Below, piece after piece: positions 42,401 to 53,960 of a stretch of DNA of 64,000 nt. Numbering within the stretch: the first letter of the stretch is position 1; each line of letters begins with the position of its first letter. The DNA comes from Xiphophorus maculatus (lineage: Eukaryota; Chordata; Actinopteri; Cyprinodontiformes; Poeciliidae), in the NCBI RefSeq assembly GCF_002775205.1, contig NC_036458.1, forward strand, positions 1,141,483 through 1,205,482. The letters run 5' to 3'. Below the pieces are notes generated by a model, which was not told the DNA's origin, searched no databases, and saw only the letters and a list, made by a program, of their open reading frames with translations. Both the position numbers and the translations under genes were made by a program.

Positions 42401-45400
42401 GTTTGTAGAAGTTGCTGTTATTTTTTAACAGATTATTGTTGGAGGCATAAGCCCTCATATCATCGTGTTTGGGTTAAGAGATGAGGAGCCGATAATCCAG
42501 CTGAGTGGATTGATTCTCCACAGATCAGCTAATCCATGACGTGACTCACTGCTGGAACTGCTCAGCCTGAAACTGATATCAATTTGCTGCAAATGTCTTT
42601 TTTTCTTCTCCAACAAAACACATTTTATCTCAAAAATTAAATTTCACAACCATTAACAGTTTTTGTTTGAAAGAATCTCTGTAGCCTAATGCAGATTAAA
42701 GTGGATTATATCCACGGTTTCTGCATGTAAACAGTTTTCATCTGATTTTACTGTTTTAACCTTTAATAAATCAGATCTCTGATTGAAACGCGGCGTTTCC
42801 TCCTCCTGATGACTTCCTGTCCGTTCGCTGACCTGACGCCACGCGCGCTGTCACCGAAAGCAACATGGCTGCCACATGTTGGCCATCCAAACATGTTTGA
42901 CATGAGAGCGCGGCCCTCAGCGGCCCTCAGCGGCCGACGTGTGAACGCCGACGCGCGGCCTCTCAGTCAGAATGAATCACAGCTCCTCGTCGTTTCTGAC
43001 TCACCTGTGACCAATCCCGTGATGCTCCGCGGGCCGCCGCTCCGCTCATGCAGCAGGTGCTCTGCTCTGTCCGCAGGCCGACAGGAAGGACCCGCAGGGG
43101 GCCGCCCACGTCACGGGCTTCGAGGTTCTGCTGCAGAAGCAGCTGAAGGGGAAACAGCTGCAGAAGGAGATGGCTGAGTTCATCCACGAGAGGTAGAGCT
43201 GAATTCATGAGGCACAGAAATGTTCCCTCAGCGGAACAGAGACGTTTTAATGAATACAGAGTTTAATAAAAACCCCTGAAACATTGGATCAGGTCAGAAC
43301 CAGCAGCTGACATGTTTAATTTTATGTGATAAACCAACTCAGAATACAGAACAGTTGTGAAACAGAGGAAAAGATATAATTTTGGAAAATATTCTCATTC
43401 TTTGCAGAATATCATAGTGATGGGGAGTTAATCTTAATCTGTTATCATCCGTAATCTCACATTTCAGATTAATTTGGCAGATCTGGATGTTTATGTTAAA
43501 TCTTTTTGCAGTTAGTATATCTATAAGACGCCTTTTGCTTCTCTAATTTTGTGTTTTGGTTTTGTTAAAGTTACAGCCCAGGTCTCGCAGGTTTCAGGTC
43601 GTATTCCTGCTGCTGGATTATTGATCAGATATTTCACTGCTTGGGTTTTTGTTTCAGAACTGAACTTTGAGTTAAACTTCTCCAACATTTCATCCCTGAT
43701 CTGCCTTAAAGTAACAGGCAGGATTTTATTTAAGGGCATCAGAGAACCTGGGGCTGAATGCAAACAGACATTTGAAAGCTGACATTAAAAATCCATGTAT
43801 GATTTTACATAAACTCCAGTAAAATGCAGTGAACTTTTCATTTTAACTTGATAAAATGAAAAAATCCAAGCTGTTGGAAGGGGCCTTGTTTCCACTTTCT
43901 GCTCTTTGCGGTGGAAAATGACACTGAGCAAACTGGGAACTGGGAACTGGAAACTGGAAGGTGGAAGCTGGAAGCTAAAAGCTGGAAACTAAAAGCTAAA
44001 AGCTGGAAGCTGGAAGCTGGAAGCCAGTGTTTGTTAAGACTCCTTCAAGCTAATTTCCCTTCCTGACCTTTAGCGCCTGGGAAAGAGCAGGAGGCCGAGT
44101 CATTCAGGTGTAAATGTGAAGGTAAAGGGCAGAAACATGAGAACAGAAACAGCCACTCTGTAAAACTCACAACAAGCTTCATTATCTTCTGCTTTTTAAA
44201 TTGTCTTGAAGGTTTTTCTTGTCCAGTCAGCTGACATCTTCATGTCTGTGTCAGGATAAAGATTGAGGAAGAATACGCCAAAAACCTGTCCAAGCTGTCG
44301 CTGAGTCCGCTGGCAGCGCAGGAGGAAGGGTGAGTGGGAGACCAACAGAGAGCGATGCTAACGCAGAGAGCGATGCTAATGCTGCGAGCAATGCTAATGC
44401 AGCTAGCGATGCTAACACAGCTAGCGATGCTAACACAGAGAGCGATGCTAACACAGAGAGCGATGCTAACACAGCTAGCGATGCTAACACAGAGAGCGAT
44501 GCTAACACAGCTAGCGATGCTAACACAGTGAGCGATGCTAACACGTTGCTCGCTGCCCACCTGTTAAGCTCAGGGCTCATCTACACGCAGCTCCCTCTGG
44601 TGGTCATCATGAAGCCATGCTTTTCCACTTGGCTACACAAAATAATAAAACCGGATGGATGAACACCTACAGCATTGTTATTGTTAAATTATTTTAAAAA
44701 TATGTCAGTGTTGTTGAGTTTTACAGTAATATTCCATGAATACTCCATCCATGATGCGGATGTTTCCTCAGGACTCTGGGAGAGGCCTGGACTCAGCTGA
44801 AGAAGAGCCTCCATGATGAAGCTGAAGTTCATCTCAAGTTCTCCAATAAGGTCATTTCCTGCATCCACTCACATTATTCAGATTAAATAAAGAAATTAAA
44901 AAGTGGACTACAGCACAGTCCTGCCGGACAGTCCTTCAGGGCATTCTGGGTAAATACAACCAAAGCTAATATGCTAGCCTAGCGCTAGCAGCAGAAATGG
45001 CTCCTGGTCTTTAGCCAAAGACTAAAGGGAAATCCTCCAACCGCTAAAATCACTTTGTCTCCATCTGGTGAAGAAGGAAGTAGCTCTCGGTGTCTTCAGT
45101 GATTCTTGGTGCAGCGCCCCCACAGGCCAGGAGGGGAACAGGTTGGTTTGACTCAGAACCACAGCAGCTGGAGGTGGAGCAGATGGTGGAGTTTTGGTCG
45201 AACTCTACCGGATATATTTATTCTGACTCCAAACTGTTAAACATTTAATTGTAAACTATAACTGAACTTTTCTGCAATTTTGGGGCGTATCATGCAAAAA
45301 ACAAAATTAATCCTCATTAGCAAAGAGTGACAAAAGTTTAAAGCTTCAAAATGATTTTACTCATTTATAGAGGAACCAGGAATTAAATTACTCATCAAAT

Positions 45401-46639
45401 CAGGTTTATAGCTGGTTTTAAAAGACTGGAATGCAACAATAAACTATTTAAATGTGCAACAATAAATCAGTTTTATTGTGATTTCATTACTAATCTGAGG
45501 AGTCATTTCTAATATGCATTTTAGGTTTATTCAGGATCAGACTTGGACTCCATTTCTAATAAGGCAGAAAGCTCATATTAATAATACAACATTCTTTGTT
45601 CTTGCAGCTGCACACGGAGGTAGAGAAACCGTTGCTGACGTTCAGAGGCGACAACTTCAAGAAGGACCTGAAGAAGTACGACCACCACATCGCCGACCTG
45701 AGGAAGCAGCTGGCCAGCCGCTTCGCCGGCGTGGAAAAGGTAACCAGGACGCAGAGAGTCGGCTCGCTGCGTCTTCCTCCCACCTGCTGATTCAGCTCAT
45801 GAATGGAAGCTGCTTCTGTTTTTCTGCTGGTATTTTCACGGCATGTTGTGGTGGGCGGCAGCCGCATGGCCTCCTGTTATTTCAACCAGCAGGAGAAAAA
45901 CAAGCTTCATGTCTGGCAGCTTCACTGAGTTTTCTGAAGGTTCATGGAAATCTGCAGAAATAACTGTGAAATATGTATATTTGTTTTATATTTGAGGTTG
46001 AATTAGTGCAAATATGCCTGGTATCAGTCTAGGGTACAAAATTAGAAATACATCAAAAGATGCAACTGAACAAATAGTTTGGTTCCTTTTTTAAATAAAA
46101 ACATTTTATTAACTTTATTCTTTTAGTCAAAACTGGATCATCTGCAGCTTAAAAATCTTTCTAACTTCAAGAAGATCAGACCTTCACACTGGACTGAGCA
46201 ATACAGAGTAGAGCTGTTATTATTACCTGGATTCACTTATTAATAACTGGATGCAAAAGGCGCTTAGAAAGAAACATTTTATTTACAGTGTTTAAACCAG
46301 GTGAAGCTAAAACTGGAAAATATTTACAGACAAGGAAGGTTAGGCAAAAATGTTAATATTTTTTATCAGTTTTGGCTTAATTAGAGCTCTGACTTCTTTT
46401 GAGTCTCAATACTCCAATTAACGATTAATTGATTACTGAAGTAGTTGACGTTTATTTCACTAATCAATTATTCATGATTAATCTGATTAATCGTTAGAAC
46501 CGTAGCTGAGTATTTCTCCGAGACATAGCCTGGGAGAAGAAAGTGTCTCTGTAGCGCCGGCTGGAAGATAAAAGTCTAAGCAGTTTGTGTCCAGCATGTG
46601 TGGGGTCTGCAGAGATGTTAGCTGAGAGTTCATCTACTG

Positions 46640-46724
<85 letters not shown>

Positions 46725-49073
46725 AGGCTCGTAAAGCCCTGGCAGACCGGCAGAAGGATCTGGAGGTGAAGACGCAGCAGCTGGAGGTCAAACTCAGCAA
46801 CAAGACAGAGGAGGACATTAAAAAGGCGAGACGGAAATCCACACAAGCAGGTCAGAGGTCAAAGGTTGTCAATTTCTGAATCGATCTGTTGTTGTAAAGG
46901 AAATGAATCCCTTCACGATTTGATATTTTCATCAGAAATGTCTTCCTGTACCCGTGACGGTAAATTTACCTGAACTAAACATCAGTAACGTTTGTTTTCA
47001 GTGTCTGCCTCTTTGGCCTGATTGTCAGAAATTTAGTGCAAAGCTAGTTTGGAATAATATGTCAAATTTAAATATATCAAATCAAAAAAAAAAGATCCTT
47101 TTTTATTTAGAAAGACTAAAACGACTCCTTTGGTCTTGTTTTTGCAACAGATTTAATGGAGGACAGAGAAATGATCACATGTTTTACTGAGTTGCTCTGA
47201 TGTTTTAATTCAATCTTTTAATAAAAATAGTAGAAAGTTGACCTTTATGTTAAATTTAACTGGCTCTGCAGCACTTTTGAGAAGTGATTTCTTGATGCCC
47301 CCTGGTGGTTATTACCGGCATTACAGACAAAAGGGAAACAGTTTATAGATACAAACAACTTAGTAGTTATTAAATCTGAGGTTTTATTTGTGTGTAATCG
47401 TTGACAGGAGATGATCTGATGCGATGTCTGGATCTCTACAATCAGACTCAGTCCAAGTGGTTTGAGGAAATGGTCACAACCAGCATGGTAACGTGTCACT
47501 TCCTGGTTCAAAACATTTCTCATGTTTTCATTACAAACATCTAATCTTCACTCATTAATGTGAGTGAAACCTCGAGTCACTGATTAAGTCGTTTCCATGG
47601 TTACTGAGAGAAAACGATGTCATGCTCGGTCTGCCTGTGGGAGTCGGATCATTTTGTGAATGTTCAGCCGTTTCTTCTCGGTGGTTCTGATCGGGTCGTT
47701 TCCCCTGCAGGAGCTGGAGAAGCTGGAGGTGGAGCGGGTCGAATGGGTTCAGCAGCACCTGCGTCAGTACACCACCCTGCGGCACGAAACAGACATGTTC
47801 AACCAGAGCGTGCGTCCTTTTCCTACTTCCATTTTACACACATTTTTTATTGTTTTTGACATTTTTGTTTCCTGATTTAAGCTTATTTGTAACAAATACT
47901 TTCAGGTTTCTGTTTTCTGCTCTTCATTCTGTACCTGAACATTAGAAATGTTTAGATTAGTTTGTAGAAATTTGGTCAATTTGCTTAAAATCTGTTCACC
48001 AAATATTGATCATTTAGTCATGAACCCTCAGATGAACCTCTTTGGAAAGTCAGAGTCAGTTGCAGCGACATTAAATTGAATTAATGTTAAAAAAATAAAT
48101 CAATCTTATCTGTGAGAAATCAGTCAGGAAGATGATTTTTTTTTTAGTTTTTACATCCATTCAGTTTTCATAACAAAAGAAAAAAGAATAAATGTCTGAA
48201 TTTTTCTTAGGGTCAAGATTTATTCAGAATCAAATGATTTTATTTATTTTAAAAAATCAAGCCTACTTCATGTTGTCAGTCAGGTTCTACTTAAGTGACT
48301 TTTTCACATCATTTCTTTGGATATTTTTTCCCTAAATCATGAAGTCATTTTTAAAAACGACTTTTTGTTTTGACGATCTGGAACTCCTCAGTAGATCTCT
48401 ACTGAGATTCAATTCAAAAAGTAAACTTATGAATATTATAGATTAAATCTGAAGTGAAAAAAATCTAAGTTTTATTTCTGTTAGTTTTGATGGTTATCAA
48501 TCAGATCATCAGGTTTATTTTTATAGCACGTTTCAGTAATAAAGTAGTTCAAAGTGTTTTACCTCAGAAACACAAAAACAAAAAGTCATAAAAGACATCA
48601 TACAGTCGACAATTTATAAACCAGAAACAAACTTTAGATTTTTATGAGCGACATCAGAATCATCAATAAGCATCGAATATGTTGGTCTCTGGTTTATATC
48701 TACGCATTTATCTAAACAATGAGATTATAAAAGGATTTTTATTGTTTAGAATCATAGCAATGCACACAAATCAGTTGCCAGTGGAAAGTTGAGTGGAAGG
48801 AGAAATGGAACAGGTCCTGGAAGGATGGCTGGGCAAAGTCCATCCAAGAGTCTGGAGGATATTCCTCCCAGTAATAAGGCCGTGGTAGTTTCTGTTCGTC
48901 ACTCCACTGGGATCAGGCTGAGCTGTAAGGAAGCTGCATGACGGCTGTTTTGTTTCCAGACGGTGGAGCCGGTGGACCAACTGCTGCAGAGCATGGATCC
49001 AGCCAAAGACAGGGAGCTGTGGGTGAAAGAGAACAAAACCGGCGAGGTTCGGCCTGTGGATCTGGACATTTAG
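36441..49073 (+). CDS. gas7: Growth arrest-specific 7 (F-BAR protein), short isoform
   Basis: Ten coding exons were read: 36441-36569, 41437-41526, 43077-43192, 44255-44329, 44772-44850, 45608-45739, 46727-46850, 47408-47487, 47711-47809 and 48960-49073. All are GT-AG and all phases agree, giving 345 aa. The protein starts MMMEASFDTEESFDD, then INCVTFP, then the F-BAR region (FEVLLQKQLKGKQLQKE, RIKIEEEYAKNLSKL), and ends ELWVKENKTGEVRPVDLDI. GAS7 binds membranes and actin and promotes neurite outgrowth. Longer mammalian isoforms add SH3 and WW domains. Here the first exon supplies only a short acidic and serine-rich leader, and no SH3 or WW exon was found upstream. The first ATG of three in tandem was taken as start. 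Exon 7 follows a (GT)40 tract. Confidence 0.95.
36570..41436 (+). other. gas7 intron 1 (4.9 kb)
   Basis: This is non-coding. Apart from the trinucleotide tract at 40929-41108 I see no array, mobile element with clear ends, or extra exon. Many short open frames are present but none looks like a known protein. Confidence 0.5.
40929..41108 (+). repeat. CAG/CTG trinucleotide tract in gas7 intron 1
   Basis: About 180 bp are almost pure (GCA)n on the plus strand, interrupted by GCTGAA, GCTGCA and GCTACA units. Poly-alanine open frames over it are artefacts of the repeat. It lies about 330 bp upstream of exon 2. Confidence 0.95.
41527..43076 (+). other. gas7 intron 2 (1.55 kb)
   Basis: This is AT-rich, with a GC-richer patch at about 42840-42960 that includes GCGGCCCTCAGCGGCCCTC. 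No exon or RNA gene was recognised. Confidence 0.45.
43193..44254 (+). other. gas7 intron 3 with a short 7-bp array
   Basis: Bases about 43938-44023 repeat AGCTGGA/AACTGGA words (GGAAGCTGGAAGCTAAAAGC). The rest is AT-rich with no recognisable feature. Confidence 0.6.
44339..44545 (+). repeat. 18-bp tandem repeat, 11 units, in gas7 intron 4
   Basis: AGCGATGCTAAC-type cores occur at 44351 and then every 18 bp to 44531. Units vary as ACACAGAG, ACACAGCT or ATGCAGCT. The array begins about 10 bp after the exon 4 splice donor (44330). Confidence 0.95.
44900..45215 (+). repeat. Interspersed repeat family B, copy 2, in gas7 intron 5
   Basis: This is the partner of the copy at 31060-31385. It has the same GGGCATTCTGGGTAAATA, GCTAGCCTAGCGCTAGCAGC and AGCGCCCCCACAGGCCAGGA blocks in the same order, with an extra GTCCTGCCGGACAGTCCTTC near the start. 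Confidence 0.75.
45740..46641 (+). other. gas7 intron 6 upstream of the GT tract
   Basis: This is AT-rich. Bases 46390-46500 contain ATTAACGATTAATTGATTAC and GATTAATCGTTAGAACCG, resembling a dispersed fish repeat end. No exon was recognised. Confidence 0.4.
46642..46721 (+). repeat. (GT)40 microsatellite at the acceptor of gas7 exon 7
   Basis: Eighty bases of uninterrupted GT are followed directly by TACAG and exon 7 (46727). Confidence 0.97.
47810..48959 (+). other. gas7 intron 9 with a dispersed-repeat fragment
   Basis: About 48520-48640 carries TTTATTTTTATAGCACGTTTC and CAAAGTGTTTTACC, the same family as the fragment in sco1 intron 2. The rest is AT-rich with nothing recognised. Confidence 0.45.
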
Positions 49074-50600
49074 GCGGCCCAGACCCGGATACCCTCCGAC
49101 CTGCTCTCAGTGTCACCGGGTCCCGGGAAGTCTGAGAGCGGCCCGGTCGGCGGACGGTGCATGTGCAGCCTGCTGAGCTCTGACATTAATCACAACGAGG
49201 GAAGATCGAACGCAGTCCTGGAAAACAAACGGATCAAAGAACCAGCATGTTCCTCCTAAACCTCAGTCGTCATTAAAGCATTAGCTTACTGAATGCCATA
49301 TAGCGTACTCTGCTGTTTACCTGTTGTAAATTATATATATATGAAAATAATCTATGTTCTTTAAAATCTTAAAGTTAGCTTCAATCAACTTGTTTCCATT
49401 TTGTGCTAACCAAAAAGAAAAGAAAGCTACAGTCTTATTGTGGACGTTAACTTTATTTTAGATACAGATTCTGAAACTGAATGAGGTATGATGATGAATA
49501 TATTTTCATATTTCTTCCTGGTTCATTTCGGTGGAAATGCATGTTTAACCCTCCATGCGCTCATGATGGTGGTTTTGATGTTGCCCATTGAATTTGCACA
49601 AGGTGATGTGTGTTTTTAATTTAATTTTTCTACAACAGAAACGTTCAGCATTAATATTCAGCCTCCTCACATGTTCACAGCGTCCAGCGTTGGAACGGAA
49701 ATTCAACTCCCAACATTAAATTCAGGCCCGGGTCCGATTGGGATCCAGTCTGCAGGAAAAGGTGGTCCAAGTTACACGAAACACCTTTTAGTGCCTCTCA
49801 GTTTCTATACCTGGAATGTTCTTGATATATTCTCTGCATCAGTGTACATTTGTAGATACTGGTTAGATGTATTTTGCTGTGAAACGTTTTGACAGATCTG
49901 CAGATGTTCAGGCAGCCGAGGTGTTTACACTCTACAGTACAACGTTGTTTATTTTTGGTAAATGTGCAGGGAATATTTGTACGGTGGTGTTCAGCAGCAG
50001 AAAGCTAAATTGATCAATTTGTGTGCTGATCAACAGATGATTCGATTATGCATTTCTAGATTGGGTGGATCCAGTTGCAGCACCAAGCCAGATGAAGCCC
50101 ATCAGATCCCCGTCTGCATGACGAGTCAGTGTTTCCGTGTGCATTTCTCTGTGTCGTCTTCACATTTCCTCTGGTCTCTATGTCTTCGGTTTATTTGCTC
50201 ATTTAATTCAACTGCAAGGCACAAAAAATATTTTGATGAAAGATAAATGTAGACTAATGTTTTAAGTATAAAGTTTTATTCTTAGTTTTGTGAAGAAGAG
50301 GAAAACGATCCTGTTTTCATCCCACCTGGCTACATGTTCAGGCTTCGGCAGTGTATTTGTTGTAGAGGTTTCATCGTCGTGCGTCAGTGTTGTGCACTAA
50401 ATGTTGTTGCGTTCCAACTAAATGTTCCTGATCGGAGTTTGATGATGACGTAACGGTTGACCTAACTGGCCTGTGTGGTGACTGTTTACATTAAATCCAG
50501 TGTTTTCAGAATGTTTTGATCATACGTGACCTCTGTCCCGATCGTGAACCGAGGAATGCAGTGTACAAAATAAATCTCTTCTCTGAAAATTAAACGGTGC
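49074..50600 (+). other. Probable gas7 3'UTR, ending at an AATAAA signal (50569-50574)
   Basis: No other gene starts here. An AATAAA hexamer at 50569 is followed by a TCTCTTCTCTG stretch and could end a 1.5-kb 3'UTR. A second AATAAA at 51949-51954 is a possible distal signal. Long GAS7 3'UTRs are known in vertebrates. The assignment is by position. Confidence 0.45.
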
Positions 50601-52719
50601 AGTGTCATTACGTAACGCTACAGGGAAGACAGGATTGTAGAAATGTTCCATCAGTGGGAAGATGAATTTAAAAATGAAATTAGATGCTTTTTGCCAGGAC
50701 AGCAGGTGCAGTACATCTCATCTGTAGCCAACCATAACTTTATTGTGTCCTGTGTTATTGACATTACATACTGTATTAGAAATATCTGGATACAAACATG
50801 GAGAAAACTGTTGGAAATAACCTGAAAGACAGAAATAATAACTTAAAATTAACCAATGGAAATCAGAGATTATTTTTGAAATGCAGTTCAATAGGTTTGT
50901 CATTAGTTGTTTTTTGATAAATATTGTAACAAAGTTTATGAGTTAGCAAAATGCTTCTTAGTCCTGAACAACCCCGGTCGTCCCCACACCTGGCCACGCC
51001 CCTCATGGTCGACTGACTCTTTGCAACTACGTCACTTAATCATTCGAGGCGCCATGACGGACGCCGGAAGTGACGGACGGGACTATTGAACCGAGCGACT
51101 GAAAAGTTGTTTTTGCCAGTTTATTTATGGCTCCTGCTTGTTCGAGTCGAGTAATTTGTCTGTGAATGTAACTCACCTGGTTGGGGCTCATAGGTGGCGG
51201 GAGTTTCAAAAGTTGCTAACAGCTAACAGCTAGCTTACGGTACTTCCTCCCTCCTGACGTCTTGATCAAGTGACTAACTTTGCCTGAATTCAAGCCACAC
51301 ATCGTCTCCATAATGGTTGGATGTACCTTCTCCTAATATTTGATATTTTAATCATACTGACTTATAAAGTATATAAACGTTTGTTTTCTTACCTTGTAAA
51401 AAATATTTGCTGCGAATCCGCGGTTACACCGAGGGCTAACAGTCACTATGATTGACAGGTGCCATCCATTTCCTTCCTCATTAAAGGTTAGAAAATAAAA
51501 TGACAAGTTTGTTTGTGTAGCTGACCGCGACATCCTGTGACCATTTTAAACTGAAATCAGCTAAATAAAAGTGGCGTTGGGTCAAAGATGTCTGCTTTTA
51601 TACCAGCTTTAAAGGAGCACATCATTTTAACAACTGTCATGGCGGAGTTCTGGAAAGCGTGACGTCATGCTCAAAGGGTCTATCGACTCCGCCCACTTTG
51701 CTGGAATATTTTTATAATTGTTACTGAAGCTGAGCTTTCACAGCGGGGTTAGTTACACTTTAAGGAAATCTGTAGATATGACTCTTTGTGTGTTTCTACT
51801 TCACATACTCATGCATATCAGGATATATTTGAGCTTTTCAAATCGGCAGTTCTAAGTGTTTTAGAGTCTGACACAAGTGTTTCCAGTTTGGAGCTAATTA
51901 TGTTTAGCTGTGATCCCTGACCTGCGTTTTGCTGCCTTTCTTGACTGAAATAAATTCAAACCCATCCAAGTACGGCGCGATTCTCTGCATTGTGTATGGC
52001 TTTTATTTCCAAAAGATAAACTCTCAAATTTTACTTTTGCTTGACTCAACAATAAATGAACAACCAGTCAGAACCACTGCTTAAAAAAGTAACAAGTTTA
52101 CAGTTGCCATGGTTACTACAGCTCAGCAGAGTGGGAGGGGGCGGAGCCTGAGGAAGTTGTTTTTGTTCAAATTCAAATCTGAGCACAAACTGCAACATTC
52201 TCCATAGATCCAAATGGCTGAAAATGTATTTCTGACACTCAAAGGCAAACATTTTTAAAACATTAATTATTGCTGTAAACAGATTTCTGCTAATATTTTT
52301 TCTAACTTCTTTCTATCAGATAAATTGCAAATAAATTAATTAATAAATAAATTTCTCAGACAGAAATGAATTGTACCGTTAGAAATAGGTATAAATTATA
52401 CATATGCAAGCAAAGTATTGTTCCCGTGTCAAGCCCCTATTATCCTGCCTGGACTCTTAGCACACATGCTAATACGTGAGTGTCTCAACTGACCTTCAGC
52501 TTTTAATAGGATTGGTTGATGCAGGCGGACTGTTAACCTGAGCCTAATTCCCCACATAAGTAGCTCTAGTTCTGACTTTTTCACAATTAGGCTAATGAAT
52601 GAACCAAAGTGTGAAAAAAACACGCTGCTCTCCGATCGCTAACGATAATTAGCTGGAGGCATTATGGCGGGCAGACAAGCTAAACTGGGTGAGATATCAA
52701 ATACACAAAGGTAATCACT
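50601..52719. other. Interval between gas7 and rcvrn 3' ends
   Basis: gas7 (+) and rcvrn (-) converge here. Bases about 51050-51720 have GACGTCATG, CTCCGCCCACTTTG and GCTAACAGCTAACAGCTAGC words typical of dispersed fish repeats. A minus-strand ATTAAA at 52720-52725 may be the rcvrn poly(A) signal. No gene was recognised. Confidence 0.4.
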
Positions 52720-52982
52720 TTTAATAACATCACAAACTGCAAAGTTTGTACAAGTTTTCATATAAAAGCTCTAACAGGATTTAAAGGCTGCCCCGTTTTA
52801 ATTACCCGTTAGCTAATCTGAAGCTGCAGGCTTGGTTACTATCACCGGGTGATTAATTCATTGGTTTAGCTGGTAACCAGAACAGAGTTCACAGAAGAAG
52901 AGACGTAGCTCAAACAGGCAAATTAAAAAGGTAAACAAAAATAGATTATCAACAGTCTTAAATCACAACGTTAGCTCCTGAA

Positions 52983-53828
52983 TTATTGCTTCTTTTCTTT
53001 CAGCTTGTCTTTGATTCTCTGAGGTTCGTCGTATTGTATCAAGCGCAGGATGTCCTTGTTGTCCATCACTCCCTGGATGAATTCGCCCTCCGTGATTTTA
53101 TCTGCAAAGGAAACAACATGTCTGTCTCAGATGATTTTCTAACGCTAAAAGCTGCTGCAGAGTGAAATGATTTAATGAAGTGTACCGTTTTCCTTCTTTC
53201 CGAAAAATGCCCAGATTTTTTCAGCTCTCTTCTCTGGAGTGTTTTCGTCTTCGGGGAGTTTCGTCTGGTCGTCTGCTGGGATCATGTTGAATATCGACTG
53301 CAGGAGAAAACCACAGGACGTTTTCAATCAGTTAATCTGAACTTTGACCTTTAAAAGATCAGGAGATAGTTGCTATTTTCAGCCTCTCAGATACAAGTTG
53401 ACCCACAGCTTCAATGGTTGAACTGAGACAATAAGCGACCTCAGTACCCTAACAATCTCTTGGATCTCGTTCTTGCTGATGGTTCCATTGCCGTCCACGT
53501 CGTACAAGGCGAAGGCCCACTCCAGCTTCTGCAGAGTCTTTCCTCCAGAGGTGAGGTGCAGAGCGACGATGTACTCCTTAAAGTCCAGGGTGCCGTCTGC
53601 GTTGGTGTCGAAGCTCCTGAAAACGTGGCGAGCGTACGCTGTGGGGTCGGCGCCCGGGAAGAAGCTGGCGTAGATCCCTTCGAACTGCTCCTTGGTGATC
53701 TTCCCGCCGGGACACTCCTTCAGGAAGGACTGGTACCAGGCGCACAGCTCCGCCTCGGAGTACTTGGTGTTGGACTTGAGTTCCTCCAGGAGCTCCTTGG
53801 ACAAGGCGCTGCTCTTGGTGTTCCCCAT
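52983..53828 (-). CDS. rcvrn: Recoverin, photoreceptor calcium sensor
   Basis: Three coding exons were read in transcript order: 53828-53448, 53297-53186 and 53101-52983. They join as phases 0 and 1 and give 203 aa (human 200). The start MGNTKSSALSKE has the N-myristoylation glycine. EF-hand 1 is the degenerate recoverin type with the conserved cysteine (KECPGG). EF2 (DTNADGTLDFKEY) and EF3 (DVDGNGTISKNE) have intact calcium loops, and EF4 (KKENDKITEGEF) is degenerate, as expected. Exon 2 carries the KLPEDENTPEKRAEKIW linker. In the family, calcium-bound recoverin uses a myristoyl switch to hold rhodopsin kinase at rod and cone disc membranes. Position next to gas7 matches RCVRN in mammals. 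A teleost recoverin paralogue (visinin-like cone form) cannot be excluded. Confidence 0.95.
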
Positions 53829-53960
53829 CCTGCTGCAGATCTTCCTCCTTTCCTGCGTTTGAGGGCTAAACGTGTGCAGAGCTCAGAGTTTCTCTGCTTG
53901 GCTGCCAAATGAGATTATGGTCATCACTATCTAAATCCAGACAGCTGTCCTAAAGAGGAT
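53829..53960 (-). promoter_or_regulatory. rcvrn 5'UTR and proximal promoter, with an OTX/CRX-like core
   Basis: The plus-strand GATTA at 53913-53917 reads TAATC on the minus strand, the core recognised by CRX and OTX2 in photoreceptor promoters. It lies about 85 bp upstream of the start codon. A single short core is weak evidence. No TATA box was called. Confidence 0.25.

Noticed and set aside
44240-44580. Repetitive open frames in three frames in gas7 intron 4
   Set aside because: They are products of the 11-copy 18-bp repeat lacking stops. No independent coding evidence.
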